A stretch of DNA of 64,000 bases, taken from the NCBI GenBank assembly GCA_023213395.1, contig CM041465.1, positions 139,507,741 to 139,571,740 of the forward strand, in the 5' to 3' direction. The position numbers and the translations under genes are program-made. Shown piece after piece: positions 1 to 10,935 of the stretch. Numbering within the stretch: the first letter of the stretch is position 1; each line of letters starts with the position of its first letter. Under the pieces are notes generated by a model, which worked only from the letters and a program-made list of their open reading frames with translations, was not told the DNA's origin and did no database searches. The stretch is from Cycas panzhihuaensis. Taxonomy: Eukaryota; Cycadophyta.

Positions 1-1945
1 CACTTGGACTTACTAGGCAACTATCCTGCTACTCTAATCCTAAAAGATTCATGTGTCTTATATCTTGTTTTGGTGGATTTTCTCTCCAAGATACAATCTT
101 CTTTGAGAGGCTTCTCTCTTTCCAAATACAAGTCATCAACTAAAGGTAAAGTGAATTGGTCCTATTCCTTATCTAGCATGGAGGGCTTAAAGAGTTTTAA
201 ATATTCAACATTTACCACTGAATATATTTTCATATAAAGTGGAAGATCAAGTTGGAAAGCTTTGCCACCTACTTTTCCCAAAATTTTGAATGGTCCATAC
301 CTTATAGGTTTGAGTTTCTTGCCTTCTCCTTTCAACCTCTCCTTGCTCAAGTATAACCATACCAAATCTCCTTCTTAAAATGTACACTTTTTCCTATGCT
401 TGTCATGTCTTTCCTTATACTTTTCTTGAGTCCTTAAAATTTGATCATGTGCTTCTTTGTGTACTCTATGGATCTTCTCCAAGTATCTTAAAGCCTTGTC
501 ATGCCCCTCCTCTTTAGCAAATCCTTCCTTAGCTTATATGGAAAATTCTAAGTCAAATGGACTTTGAGGCAAGTATCCCAAACAAACTTTAAAAGTTACT
601 TTAGAGTGTGATGCATGCATTGCCCTATTAAATGCAAATTGTATAAAAGCCAATGATTTATCCCAAGCCTTTGGATGCTTCGAGTTGTATCCCCTCAATA
701 AATGTATCAAAGTTCTCTTCACTACTTCAGTTTGTCCATTTGTTTGAGGGTGAAAACTTGTACTCCTCTTCAATTTGGTGTCCATCATCTCCCATAGTGT
801 CTTTAAAAATAATTAAAGGAATCGAGTGTCCCAATCTAAAATAATGGAAGAAGGCAAGCCAAAATTCTTCTATACATGGTCAAAGAACAACTCAGTCGCC
901 CCTGTTCCTGTGATTGCCTTATTACAAGGTATTAAACATATCATTTTGCTGAACCTATCTACAACAACAAAGATATAGTCACATCCCTTTCTAGTCATAG
1001 GAATTTCCCCTAATAAATCTATGGAGATACTTTTCCAAGGCCTAGTAGGAATAGGAAGTGGTGTATACAATCCTAATTTTCTAGAAGAAGACTTAGAAGT
1101 ATTACACATTACACATCCTTTTATATATTTTCTTACATCATTTTTCATCTTTGGCCATACAAAATATCTTCTTAAGTTTGCTAAAGTCTTCTCTATATCA
1201 AGGTAACTAGCTGCTTTAGAAGTGTAGGCTTCTCTAAGCCACTTGATCTTGTCTCATTTTGACAGAAGATAGAGTTGCTTCCCTTTGAAAAGTAAACCAT
1301 CATTCCAAGCAAGTTGGGAAGGTCTTCTTTTTTCTTGGTTCTCCAATTCCTCCTTCAATAATTTATCTTTATGTTACAAGTCTTTCTACTCTTCATGATG
1401 CATTGGATCCACCTACAAACTCATAAGAGAACTACAAATAAAAGTAGTAGAAGAAGAAGTGGAATAAGGTGGTTTAGATAACATATCAATAATTTTGTTA
1501 GTAGATTCCTTTTTGTACTTAATTATAATATTGAATTATTGTAAATAACTCATACACTTCATGTGTCTTGCTTCTTATAATTTACTTTGGGTTTATAAAA
1601 ATTGAAGAGGCTTATGATTGGTATGAACTGCAACCTCTTTTCCAAGTAAGTAAGATCTCTAATGCTTGCATGCTTGATGTAATGTGAACATTTCCTAATC
1701 ATATATTAGGTAGTTTTTCACTTCAGAGGTGAAGGCTTCTGAATGGTAAGCAATAGGCTTCCCATCTTGAATAAGGACAACTCCCATTGTATTTCCACTT
1801 GCATCAGCTTCTACTTCTAAAGACCTTTGCAAATTTGGCATTGCCAAAATCGGTGATTCAACAGAAGAAAAGCTTATTCCTCCTTGGAACCCCAAGTAAA
1901 AGTTTTACTAACTTTTATCATTCCATGTAAAGGTGTTAGAATATT
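1..1945 (-). pseudogene. Ty3/gypsy pol fragment: RNase H, integrase and chromodomain-like tail
   Basis: Read right to left this is the back half of a gypsy polyprotein, leaving the window at base 1. Domains in order are RNase H (about 1945-1450, with FTWG near 1895 and EVEADASG near 1805), integrase zinc finger (about 1255-1080), integrase core (about 1148-540), a GPF tether (about 320-170) and a chromodomain-like tail (about 160-1). The integrase D, D, E residues are all visible, in SIDLLGE, ILDWDTRF and GQTEVV. Both histidines of the HHCC finger appear to be Tyr, as C-to-T decay would give, while the CxxC half (GCVMCN) remains. Stops are few but scattered, so it is dead. Gag, protease and most of the reverse transcriptase are absent upstream. 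Family assignment is secure; the exact chromovirus clade is inference. Confidence 0.88.
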
Positions 1946-2524
1946 TGGAGGTGCTGGAATAGACAACACTATAAAAGATGCCCTAGTTTGTGAAAACGGG
2001 GCTACCAAAGTCAGTGAGTTACTATAGACTATACAAAGAAGAACTAAGCTATATGAAGCCCTAAACTACTTCAAAATTCCTTTATCAGGTACTAAGAGTG
2101 GGTGCAGGGCTCTTGCAAATGCCAGAGAAGGTGCATCAAGCAAAAATAATATAGAGTTGCCAAAAAACATGAAAAGAACTGAGAGAGATGGAGCTTGAGA
2201 GAGAGATATCTCACAAACAGATGGATGAAAAAATAAATCATCTTCACTACTAGCTGGAGCACTCAAACACAATCAGAATGAGTAGTCATATAACATAGTT
2301 CTAATCATTCTATAAGATGTTAGGCTGAGTTAAATACAAGTGGGCAATAGAGAACCAGGGCTCTAATAAACATATAAAAATGTATAATGAAAATAACAAT
2401 GTAAACAATAGTAAAACTTTAATATTTCTCAATAGATTATCATATACATACCATACAACATAAAATGATAGTTGTGAATCTCACATAAAAGTCAACCTGG
2501 CACTCTAAGTATTGCTGGATCTAT
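1946..2524. other. Unassigned stretch between gypsy pol and a primer site
   Basis: About 580 bases lie between the RNase H break and the primer-binding site at 2525. A minus-strand open stretch near 2066-2272 has no recognisable motif. If the LTR at 2539 belongs to the pol fragment, then gag, protease and the polymerase core have been deleted here. Otherwise two unrelated fragments abut. Confidence 0.4.
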
Positions 2525-2536
2525 GCTCTGATACCA
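2525..2536 (-). promoter_or_regulatory. LTR-retrotransposon primer-binding site (initiator Met tRNA type)
   Basis: The minus strand reads TGGTATCAGAGC, the standard plant initiator-Met tRNA primer site, two bases inside the LTR end. Its position left of the LTR means the element body runs leftwards. Confidence 0.85.
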
Positions 2537-2538
2537 AA

Positions 2539-2862
2539 TGAAGGTTTGAATTAAGGAGACAGAGAAGAGACATACATCAAGTAATCAACCCATTGTAGCA
2601 CAAATACAATAATCTTGTATTCAATCCATCTTTGACACAGTATTACAAAATGTTTGCTAAGGAGGTGGTGTTGATGAACACTAGTGTTTACAACTCCATA
2701 GCATAAATATTCGAGAGGAGGGTGGGAGTCCTCCTCAAACTTGAATTCAAATTATATTAAAATAATATAAAGCATAAATAAACAAACTTAACTTACTATT
2801 AACATACCCTTAAGCTATATGCACTTAAGGTGGGGGTTAGGTGATGAGCATTAACCCTAACA
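2539..2862 (-). repeat. LTR, minus orientation, family shared with element I
   Basis: On the minus strand it starts TGTTAGGGTTAATGC and ends CCTTCA, giving TG...CA ends and a length of about 324 bases. It aligns by eye with the LTRs at 49915-50241 and 54815-55133 and with 56792-57196: shared blocks include the AAGTAATCAA..CCATT and ATTCAATCCATCTT motifs and the ATTAACCC end. The primer site lies immediately left. On the right is a pyrimidine run (CTCTACCTCCTCTCTCTCT) that on the minus strand would serve as a polypurine tract, so the LTR may be shared between two tandem element bodies. Confidence 0.8.
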
Positions 2863-3769
2863 CTCTACCTCCTCTCTCTCTACTGGCGATAGGGGCCTCT
2901 CCTACTACTCCTCTCTCTAATTTATTGATCTTATCATCACTCCACACTAGCAGCCCCTCATATATGTCTTGTATGAGCTACCTCCTAGTCATCCTACTTA
3001 ATAGAGGGCTATGTGTGCTCCTTGCCATGATAACTATCCTATTATGGATCTAAGCTCTTATGTGCCACTTGTTCATCCCTAGATCCATAATTATCAGCTC
3101 TGCTAGTACTCCTCTTAGGCTCATCAGAGGAATATAATTATACAACTAATACATAAGGATAGAGATATAAGAGAATCCTCCCATACCCTACCTCCTAATC
3201 TAGGATAACTAAAGGTACATACTATCTACTATGTATTATCCCTAATTTATCCACACTTCCTACTCACATCTCCTCGCCACCCCTACCCATTAAGTTAGAA
3301 CCCCCTTAAAGTTCTAGCTTTTAGCAATCCTAAATATGATTATAAGAGTGATGATCTTTTTTATAGGAAGAATCATCTTTGTTGTCTATATTACCTCGAT
3401 AGATATCCTATGGGTACCAAACTAGTCAATAAAACTAGTTAGGTACTGATTGTAGGTCATCTGAGACTCATCATCCACTACTCTACTAAGTCTCTCTAGG
3501 CTAACTCATTCTCAATATCCTCCCTATATCCCTTGTAGTGATCTGTAGGTCTTTAATTTCATGTACTCTAAAAACATTCTACCCTGAGACCCAATAGTTA
3601 ACAAAATAATGTAATATCTTATACTCTATTACTTGTTGTGTTAATTCACTCACCCTATATAAACTGCAAGCTTGTAACAAAGTCTAATTTACCTCATCCA
3701 ACTGACAATCTAGCTCTTTGATAGCTAATCCCTTATTTTCTTGCATATCTACCTACTCTAGAGGTTGCA
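2863..3769 (-). pseudogene. Possible degraded gag-like reading frame
   Basis: The minus strand has a stop-poor frame starting at an ATG at 3767-3769 and running to about 3500, with three stops in roughly 85 codons. It contains a charged, helical-looking stretch (IKELDCQLDEVN). After an apparent frameshift, more open pieces continue towards the LTR at 2862. I do not recognise a family. Its place beside a purine tract and LTR matches the place of the gag remnant in element I, which is why gag is suggested. Noncoding decay cannot be excluded. Confidence 0.25.
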
Positions 3770-4534
3770 TCACAAAAAAAAATTACATCAGGTTCATATT
3801 TTTATATTATAAAATCTATAATTTTTAATTTCTTTCTTCTCAAGTCTAAAAATGCATCAAACCAGTTAAAATGTAATTATTCACTTAAAAATATAACTAC
3901 ACAGTCAAAGACACAATTTATTATCAAAAATGTGATTTCTTCATTTCAACTATTAAACTCTCTAATTGTATTTTTGATAACAACATCATATTTTTAGTTA
4001 TATTTTTATGTTTTTCATGCTAGAAAATCATGTTTTTGACTATAAAATTCAATTAAAAAGAAAAAAAAAAAGAAGTAAACTTATCGAATATCTGACTCCC
4101 TACTATATCCTACCAATGCCTATCTCTTGGAGTTGATGCCCCACTGACATAGCTCCATATTGCCTTAGAAAATGAAAGAAAAAGCCCTAAGATAGATTGA
4201 TTTTTTAACCCCCTCCTGTAAAAATAAAATTCAACATATCCATCTTTTTCTTAAAAAGGGAGGTTCTTTTTCTCTCTTTTCTAAGAAAGATTTTTTCTTT
4301 CATCCATTAGGCTTATCCAAGTGAATTCTATCCTTCTACAATCATTATTTTTTATTAAAATTGCTTCAAAATAGGGAAATGATTAATCTTTATCTATTAA
4401 GGTCAATTATTAACCTTAATATCCTTGTCTTCTATGGAGCTTTTTAGAGACTTGAATGCTACATCTCTTATTCATTTTCCTTTAGATTGACTCTTAGATT
4501 GGTTTCCAAAATGCTTTAACTCCTTTTACCTATT
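3770..4534. other. AT-rich stretch, nothing recognised
   Basis: Low-complexity A/T-rich DNA with a poly-A run near 4058-4070. I see no coding frame, primer site or paired repeat. Confidence 0.5.
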
Positions 4535-4797
4535 AAAGAGCCTAAACTATGATAGACAATTCTTTGAGCCCTTTTACCTATTAAAGAGCCTAAACTATGA
4601 TAGGGAATGCTCTTAAATCTGATTGTTGATGAGCTTAAATTATGATAATCAAGCTCTAAAGTCCTTCACCCCATTAATGAGTTTAAACTATGATGGAAGG
4701 CTCTAAAAGGTCACCTACTAATGAGTCAAAACTATGGTAGTCCTAAGACTCTGAAAAGTCACTTATTAATGAGCCCAAACACTATGACAGTCCATCC
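4535..4797. repeat. Degenerate short repeats with AAACTATGAT core
   Basis: A core close to TTAAAGAGCCTAAACTATGA recurs about six times at irregular 45-65 base spacing. The first two copies are nearly identical and share the preceding CTTTTACCTA. Later copies read ATGAGCTTAAATTATGAT, ATGAGTTTAAACTATGAT and ATGAGTCAAAACTATGGT. Related GAGGTTAAACTA motifs occur at 56530-57340. Confidence 0.6.
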
Positions 4798-5807
4798 TTT
4801 ATACTCCAACAAAAGAAATTTCCTTCCAAGTAGGGTTAATAAGAGACAAACTATGACTAGTTATATTATTAAGTCTCATCCAGTTTGTCAGCATTTAGAA
4901 TTTCTTTTACATTGAGTGAATGAGAACCTAGTCCATTTGGGTAAGCTTTTAGGCAAGATATCTTTAACTTGTTATTGTAGAAAATTTGTTCAACTTGATT
5001 GTAGTTCTTTTATAAGTTAGTAAACCATCATTCATATACCTCATCTCATACCTTTCACTTAATAGAAAATCTTTCACCCTAATTATTGTCACCTTGCATG
5101 TCTTACTTCCTCGTTGAAGTAGGAGCTTTAGGTGTCAAGGGGGTAAATATTTCATCAAAACCTAGCCCTTATCACTTTTAGTAGGTCTCTTATATTCTTT
5201 CATGTAAAAATGATTGGTTTAAGATTTGTTTCATTTGTATTAGGCCATGTTTTGATAAAATGTTATATTAATTTTATTAATGATGTATGTTGAATGATGA
5301 TGGATGTATTATTATACTATCTCTTATTGATGAGTGATAACTATGGCATTAAATCTCTTTTCATGATCATTCTTATTTATTTCTGCCTTTAAAACATCTT
5401 GTTTCATATTTTTATCTTAATTTCACCCCTAAATTATCTTTTTAATCAATTTTTGGGCTCATGCTTATTATTTTCATCCTTTTTTGGGCTATTTTTCTCA
5501 TTGATAAAGTCATTTGTGCTAAAATTTATCAACAAAAAACATTCTTTGACTTTTTAACAAGTCATTTTTATCTCCTAATTCATCATATTTTTAGTCCTCC
5601 CAAAAATACAATTGATTGCATTTTATGAAGAAAGTCACATTTTTTGTTGTTCATGAAATGTGATTAGTTATGTTTTTTACTATTATATATGCAAAATTTT
5701 CTGGTGTACTAATCTTTTATATGTTGCTATCTAGATTTAGTGGAAACCTACCCTATTCATGCCCAGAACTCATGGAAACCCTATTGTATCCTATCATTTA
5801 AAGTTTG
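4798..5807. other. No gene recognised
   Basis: AT-rich DNA without a sustained frame. Its right end precedes a possible primer-binding site at 5808, so part may be an unpaired LTR. I found no partner copy in the window. Confidence 0.4.
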
Positions 5808-5819
5808 TGGTATTAGAGA
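5808..5819 (+). promoter_or_regulatory. Possible degraded primer-binding site, plus strand
   Basis: TGGTATTAGAGA differs from the initiator-Met type site by one C-to-T change at its centre. No convincing LTR end or coding region is tied to it, so this is tentative. Confidence 0.3.
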
Positions 5820-7061
5820 TCAAGTTTTTAAAAGTGCTTCTTGAGATTTTTTGAGAGATTTTACTACTACTATTTGAAAAAACTTGTTTGAAGAAAAGAA
5901 AGGGTGAAGTCATGAGAAAGAATTTAGAGCTTTGGTTGTTGTTTTACTTCTGCTTAGATTTCAATAATTGCTACTTCTCAAAATACTCAAATTCTTGCAA
6001 ATTTTTTAGCTTCAAACTTCTTTTCTTCCTAGTAAGATCTTTCTTACTATGGACTCTTACAATTCTTCTATTCTTTTATGACTATTTGGGCTCAAAATCT
6101 TTCCTCTCTTCTTGGTGATATTTGAAGTACCCTTGTATTCTTTTTCTTCATTAGAAATATAGTTGAAAGGTCAACCATTTATGGGATAAAAAGGGGGTAG
6201 TCTATTATGAAGAATAATTATCTTCACTGAGAGGATAACTACTCTCTCATATTCTTTCTCAATTGTCCAAATTCCCTAGAGGTCTATTTTCATCTTCATT
6301 TATTTGTGGCTACCATTGAGTCTATTATTCTTAAATTTCCTTTTTTCCTTTATTGGTTTTAACGAAAAATTTGAAGAGGTTTGATCACATGAAAGAAAGA
6401 AGACCATTCTAATGTAGGAGTTCATTATAGACTAGAAATTATAAGAAGTTGTTAGTATTATTCTTGTTTGACTTCATTCCTTTTATTTCTCTCTTATAGT
6501 TTCAAGAAAAGTTATATGTATGGATGGTATACATTTTCTATGATCAAAGTGCATGGGATTTAAGGATCCTATGGTCTCCAAAAGACTCCATTTATGATAG
6601 AATCTCTCTTTTTAGTCTATTACTTATTTCTGGATGATGCCTTGATTATGATTGATTGCATGCAATCTTTGTGATCTAAATATCATTCATTATAGAAGAA
6701 ATATATCTTTGAAATCTATCTTTTCCTCTTGGAATCGTTCTCCAAAAATAAAATAGTATGTAATTGAAATGAAAGTTTCATATAAATATTACATTTTATT
6801 GGTTCTCTTATTGATTTTCATACATAGTTGTATGTTACGCTAGTTGCATTTTATGTTTGTCTTTCTCATTAAAAAAATGTGTTTTACATCTAGAGAAAAT
6901 ATTTTCTTTTTTCATTCTTAGTGTGCTTCATTTTATTAAAAAAAAAAAAAAATATTGCATGTGTGTTTAGTTTTCTTATTTTTGTATTAAAAAGAAGGTG
7001 GATAGGTCTTGTAGTTTCATTATTTATTCTTATGATTTCATTTCATTTAAATAAAAAAAAA
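5820..7061. other. AT-rich stretch, no gene recognised
   Basis: The 76-codon open frame at 5888-6118 is hydrophobic and T-rich, without recognisable motifs. It looks like a chance frame. Poly-A runs occur near 6940. Confidence 0.4.
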
Positions 7062-7081
7062 AGAGAGAGAGAGAGAGAGAA
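7062..7081. repeat. (GA)n microsatellite
   Basis: About ten GA units following an A-run. Confidence 0.9.
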
Positions 7082-7929
7082 CCCTCTCATCACTTAGCCC
7101 TTTTCCTTCATTTTAGTAAAACTCAAAAGGTTGAAAAAATGGGAGAAAAGGAGTCCTTAGGAAGGACATAAGATACATTATCAGCATAATCCTAAATTTA
7201 GAACTCCTCCATGCTATTGTGTAGGATAATATATTCAATCACCTCCCTTATATCCTAAGCTTTAGTTACCTCATTCATATCTTAATTAAATGACATAATT
7301 AGGTGGATACTCCTTCTTAGGAGTTGGAAAACATGGTCCCTTAGGTTCTCTTATGTTTTTTATCGCTTAGCTTTAACTTGAAATAGAGAAAACATACTAC
7401 TAGTTAAGAGATATTTAATTTAGGTGTAATCAAAGCATGCCAACCCTATTCTGTCTATCTAGCCCTGATTTAAAAAATATACTTCTATCTTACTGATCCC
7501 ATTTCCTTATATCCTTTTCTTTTTAAACGTGTACTACTTCTTATAATTCCCTTCTTTCTACATGATGACTCTTACATCTTAAATAGAAGTCATTCTTATA
7601 TTAGAAACTGAGTTTGAAAATCTTAAAAAGAAGTAAAGGTTGACATGTCTTCTCTTGCATATAAGTTAGATGATATTGTAATATTGAATCAAATGGCTTA
7701 AATGTTAGTGTAATCATCATAATCTAATTCTCAGTCTATAAGTAGCACATCTCTAGTATAATAGCCAAGTAACCTACCTCTATGCTAGTTATAACTTCAA
7801 TAGAAGATTAGTATTTCTACCTTCAATATAGATTTGAATAGAGACAAAATTCACACATGGATAAGTAAACTAGAATTTAGCTTCTCTCTTAACCTAATAA
7901 CTAAAGAGAAATAACTAACATTTGAATCT
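7082..7929. other. Probable leader and 5' part of element A, unrecognised
   Basis: This stretch lies directly before the gag remnant of element A. I could not identify A's 5' LTR or primer site here, and no clear frame is visible. Confidence 0.35.
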
Positions 7930-8560
7930 ATTCATATAGAAGGTTGACCATATCATTGTTTTAGTTGGCAGTAATGGAAGTACTTGACAACTTGGATATG
8001 GACATATTTCTTTGTCTTTTTTAAAATCAGTATGAAGAAATTTAGAACTAATCTTTCTTCAATAAACTTTTAAGATTGAAATAGGTATCATCAGTTGAAG
8101 ATTATATGAATGAATTTCAAAACTTATAGAATCACATCTCCCAAAGATTGTAAAAGCAAACCTAGTTTGATACGTATATCATGGGCTTGAAAGAGCACAT
8201 CTAAATGCACCTAAAAACCTTGAAATTTTAAATCTTAAATATGTGATATAAATGACCAAAGTAATTGAGGTAGAATTCTTAATAGAAAGAACATCTTTTA
8301 TTAGTGAGATTTTACATGAGATCAATAACCATGATAGGATAATTTTCAATATTAATAATCCTAGGTAAATGACTCACAAGGACCTACTATAGAGTGGACT
8401 TTATAAAAACTCATGAATAAGCCAATCCAAGTCCTACCAATAGAAGAAGACAAGCATAGTACAACTAATCTTTGTATCCAATGCTTAAAAAATTTTACAC
8501 CTAGACATGGTAAAGTTTGTAAAGCTGAGAAAATAGTCTTCATAATTAATCCTAGCCTAT
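7930..8560 (+). pseudogene. Element A gag (Ty3/gypsy chromovirus), decayed
   Basis: Plus-strand gag remnant of the outermost element of the nest. A typical gypsy gag motif, VEDYMNEFQNL, appears at about 8095-8130. It is followed in another frame by YHGLERAHLNAPKNLEIL, matching the usual GLKxEI region. A retroviral-type zinc knuckle is readable at 8471-8526 as CIQCLKNFTPRHGKVC. Stops and at least one frameshift interrupt it. Gag would package the element RNA in cytoplasmic particles; this copy cannot. Short minus-strand frames here are antisense shadows. Confidence 0.72.
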
Positions 8561-8639
8561 CCTTGAAAGAATACTTTGATTGTAAATAAAAAATTTATAA
8601 ATAACCTCATCCAAAACCCCTCTCAACTTTAGAATTAGA

Positions 8640-8970
8640 ATTATCCTTATCTATAGTAACCTCCTCTTTATGCTTTGAACCATTACATATTACAGGAACA
8701 CTTAAGAAAATACTTGCTACTATTTAAATCCATGGTGGCGCATCACTAAACTTCATTGATATTTCCTTGGCTAAGTAATTAAATCTTTATATTATCCCAA
8801 AAACTAGATTTATATGTTCCTTGTCCACTCACTACAAACTTCATTGTGCTAGAACAATCATGAACCTTATCATCTAAATTAGTACTAATAGGTTGGTCTT
8901 TGATTTTTATGCCTTGCCTATCAACAGATAAGATATTATTCTTAAAATTTAGTGGCTCCAAACTTTAGGT
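8640..8970 (+). pseudogene. Element A aspartic protease domain, decayed
   Basis: After the zinc knuckle the frame resembles the gypsy protease: a TGTLKK-like strand, then IHGGASLNFID where the family has LIDSGATHNFID, then FDFYALPINR and IWLQTLG where the family has VDFYVLPL and GIQWLxTLG. The catalytic Asp-Ser is lost. The order gag, protease, reverse transcriptase fits a gypsy polyprotein. Confidence 0.68.
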
Positions 8971-9189
8971 ATATATACCATAAGTAACTCCCCTAACATT
9001 TCATTTATTTTATTTAAGGACCATATGGAACAAACCCATAAACTTCATGGGATATAACTTCCACCTAATAAACTAATTTTAACAAACCAAATAAGGAAAT
9101 AACTATATAACTAAGTATGCTATATTATACGTATCAATAATATTCAAACATATATAGACATTCACCTAGATATCTAGCATATTCTTAAT

Positions 9190-9568
9190 AAATATTAAGC
9201 CATTGTAGCCCCCCTATATATTGGTCCCCCACTAGATAATGGGTGTTACTACACCATCAAGCTAAAAAATCTCCATGACCCTATCACTCTTCGACCCTAT
9301 AGAAATTCCTATTTTCAAAAGAATGAGATAGAAAAATTATTGATGTACTAATATAAATGAGGGTAAGTTAACCCAATAAAATCCTATTAGTTTGAAGAAA
9401 AAATGGCTCATTTAGGCTATGTATCAATTATTATAAACTTAATAAAATAACCATAAAAAATAAGTTCCCCATTCCATGAATGATAATATATTAAATAAGA
9501 TTCATGGTGTTACCATCTTTACCAAGTTGAATATCTAATTAAGATATTATCAAATCTCCATTGCACCT
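9190..9568 (+). pseudogene. Element A reverse transcriptase, first part, cut by element B
   Basis: RPYRNSYFQKNEIEKLL (about 9290-9340) is the standard gypsy entry to the reverse transcriptase. FPIP follows near 9465, then HGVTIFTKLNI and RYYQI near 9505-9555. The frame reads QISIAP up to base 9568 and is then broken by the LTR of element B. The remainder resumes at 27457 in the same frame. The joined order matches the family (YHQI, then KD, then HVMPFGL), so this is one gene split by an insertion. Confidence 0.85.
9564..9568. repeat. Target-site duplication of element B, left copy
   Basis: CACCT directly before the TGTTTCC start of the LTR. The right copy at 27452-27456 is TACCT, one C-to-T change. 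Confidence 0.75.
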
Positions 9569-10332
9569 TGTTTCCCATTTTCTGAGAATGGTATTGATAT
9601 AGTGACATAAGTAAGCATAGGTGCACATCTTCACCTTTATCATCCATTGCCTTTATTATATTATTTTGGTTTATTCGATGTACTGATTGGTTAGTAGACA
9701 TGTGCTTGCTTACATGATTGGATTGCATGTACCCCATTTTTTATGTTGATAATGACTAGGATTCTAGTCTAATGGCCTTAGAGCCCCTATGTCAGTCTCC
9801 TAGTTGGAAAAGGGACCTCTCCACACCACTGCAACTTGCTTTTTAGACCCGTCCTTATTTGTTTGGCCATGTTTCTTCTCTATAACCATTGGTCACTCCT
9901 CATTTTAGGCTTTAGGATTAACTTTGAGGAGTTAGAGTAGCCTTAGGATAGGGTTTAGGCCCCTTTTACCGATTCTGCTACCGTACCATTACCTTTTTTG
10001 GTATAGGAAATGGTACCATAGAGTAATTCATGGTACCATAGATATATCTATGGTACAACATATTTATCTATAGTATGACTATTATGAGTCTCAACCGCAT
10101 TTCCAATGGTTAAACAACTTTTTTGCCACCTTGTTTAATGGGCCCAGCATACCACATTAGCACAAGTCAGCTCACCATAATCTTGGGGACCTCATTGGAC
10201 CTCTGATAATATTTTTTATTCAATTTTTCTTAAGATTTAACGATCCCCTCCTTAGCTTGATCCATGGTTTTGGGTAGTGGTTTCTCCATATTATGGGCAT
10301 AAAACCATCACCCTCCACACCTTATTTTCTTC

Positions 10333-10339
10333 TATAAAA
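10333..10339 (+). promoter_or_regulatory. TATA box in element B LTR
   Basis: TATAAAA in CTTCTATAAAACCCCTC. The same place in the 3' LTR (25676) reads TATAAGA. It is the most promoter-like site in the LTR and probably marks the U3/R region. Confidence 0.5.
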
Positions 10340-10870
10340 CCCCTCAAGTTTGAGGGTATGAGATCTTGGATCTTTTATTCTTCTCATAGCAATGAAATGT
10401 TTCTAGAATTTGATCTCAACACTCTTTTGTCTTTCATGTAACTTCCATGCTTTGAAGCTAATATGATGACTTTGGAGATCAATCCCAAGACCAAGTAAGG
10501 AGGCATTGGAGATATACTCATTGAATGGCCATTAACTTCTCACCTCTTCAATGGCTTGGACATACCCCTCCTACCTTGTTTTCTTGATTGTGTGACTCCT
10601 TTCATCCTTTTCATGTGTCTTTCTTTACCAAGTTATATAGGTAGAGATGCATGGATTAGTAGTTTCTCTCTTGTTGTGATTATAGAAGATAGGGTTTGAA
10701 TTTGCATGATCCCTTCTTCCCTTTTGCTTATATATTCACTAAGTTGTAGTGTTTTGTTAGAGAGGTTTCCTTTAATACAACTAGGGAAACCAATTATGCA
10801 AGGGAAGTTGTGCCATTCTAAGATACCTTTTCCCCTTCTTATCTCACGTTAGTTACTATTGCCATTTCAC

Positions 10871-10875
<5 letters not shown>

Positions 10876-10932
<57 letters not shown>
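10876..10932. repeat. (TA)n microsatellite inside the 5' LTR of B
   Basis: About 28 TA units. The homologous place in the 3' LTR holds TACA and CA repeats. Confidence 0.95.

Positions 10933-10935
<3 letters not shown>

Noticed and set aside
2850-2862. AACCCTAAC resembling a plant telomere unit
   Set aside because: It is the terminal sequence of an LTR family seen at several places and is not tandemly repeated.
8361-9737. Three minus-strand frames of 60-72 codons
   Set aside because: They are antisense to the gag, protease and polymerase of element A, or run into the LTR of B.
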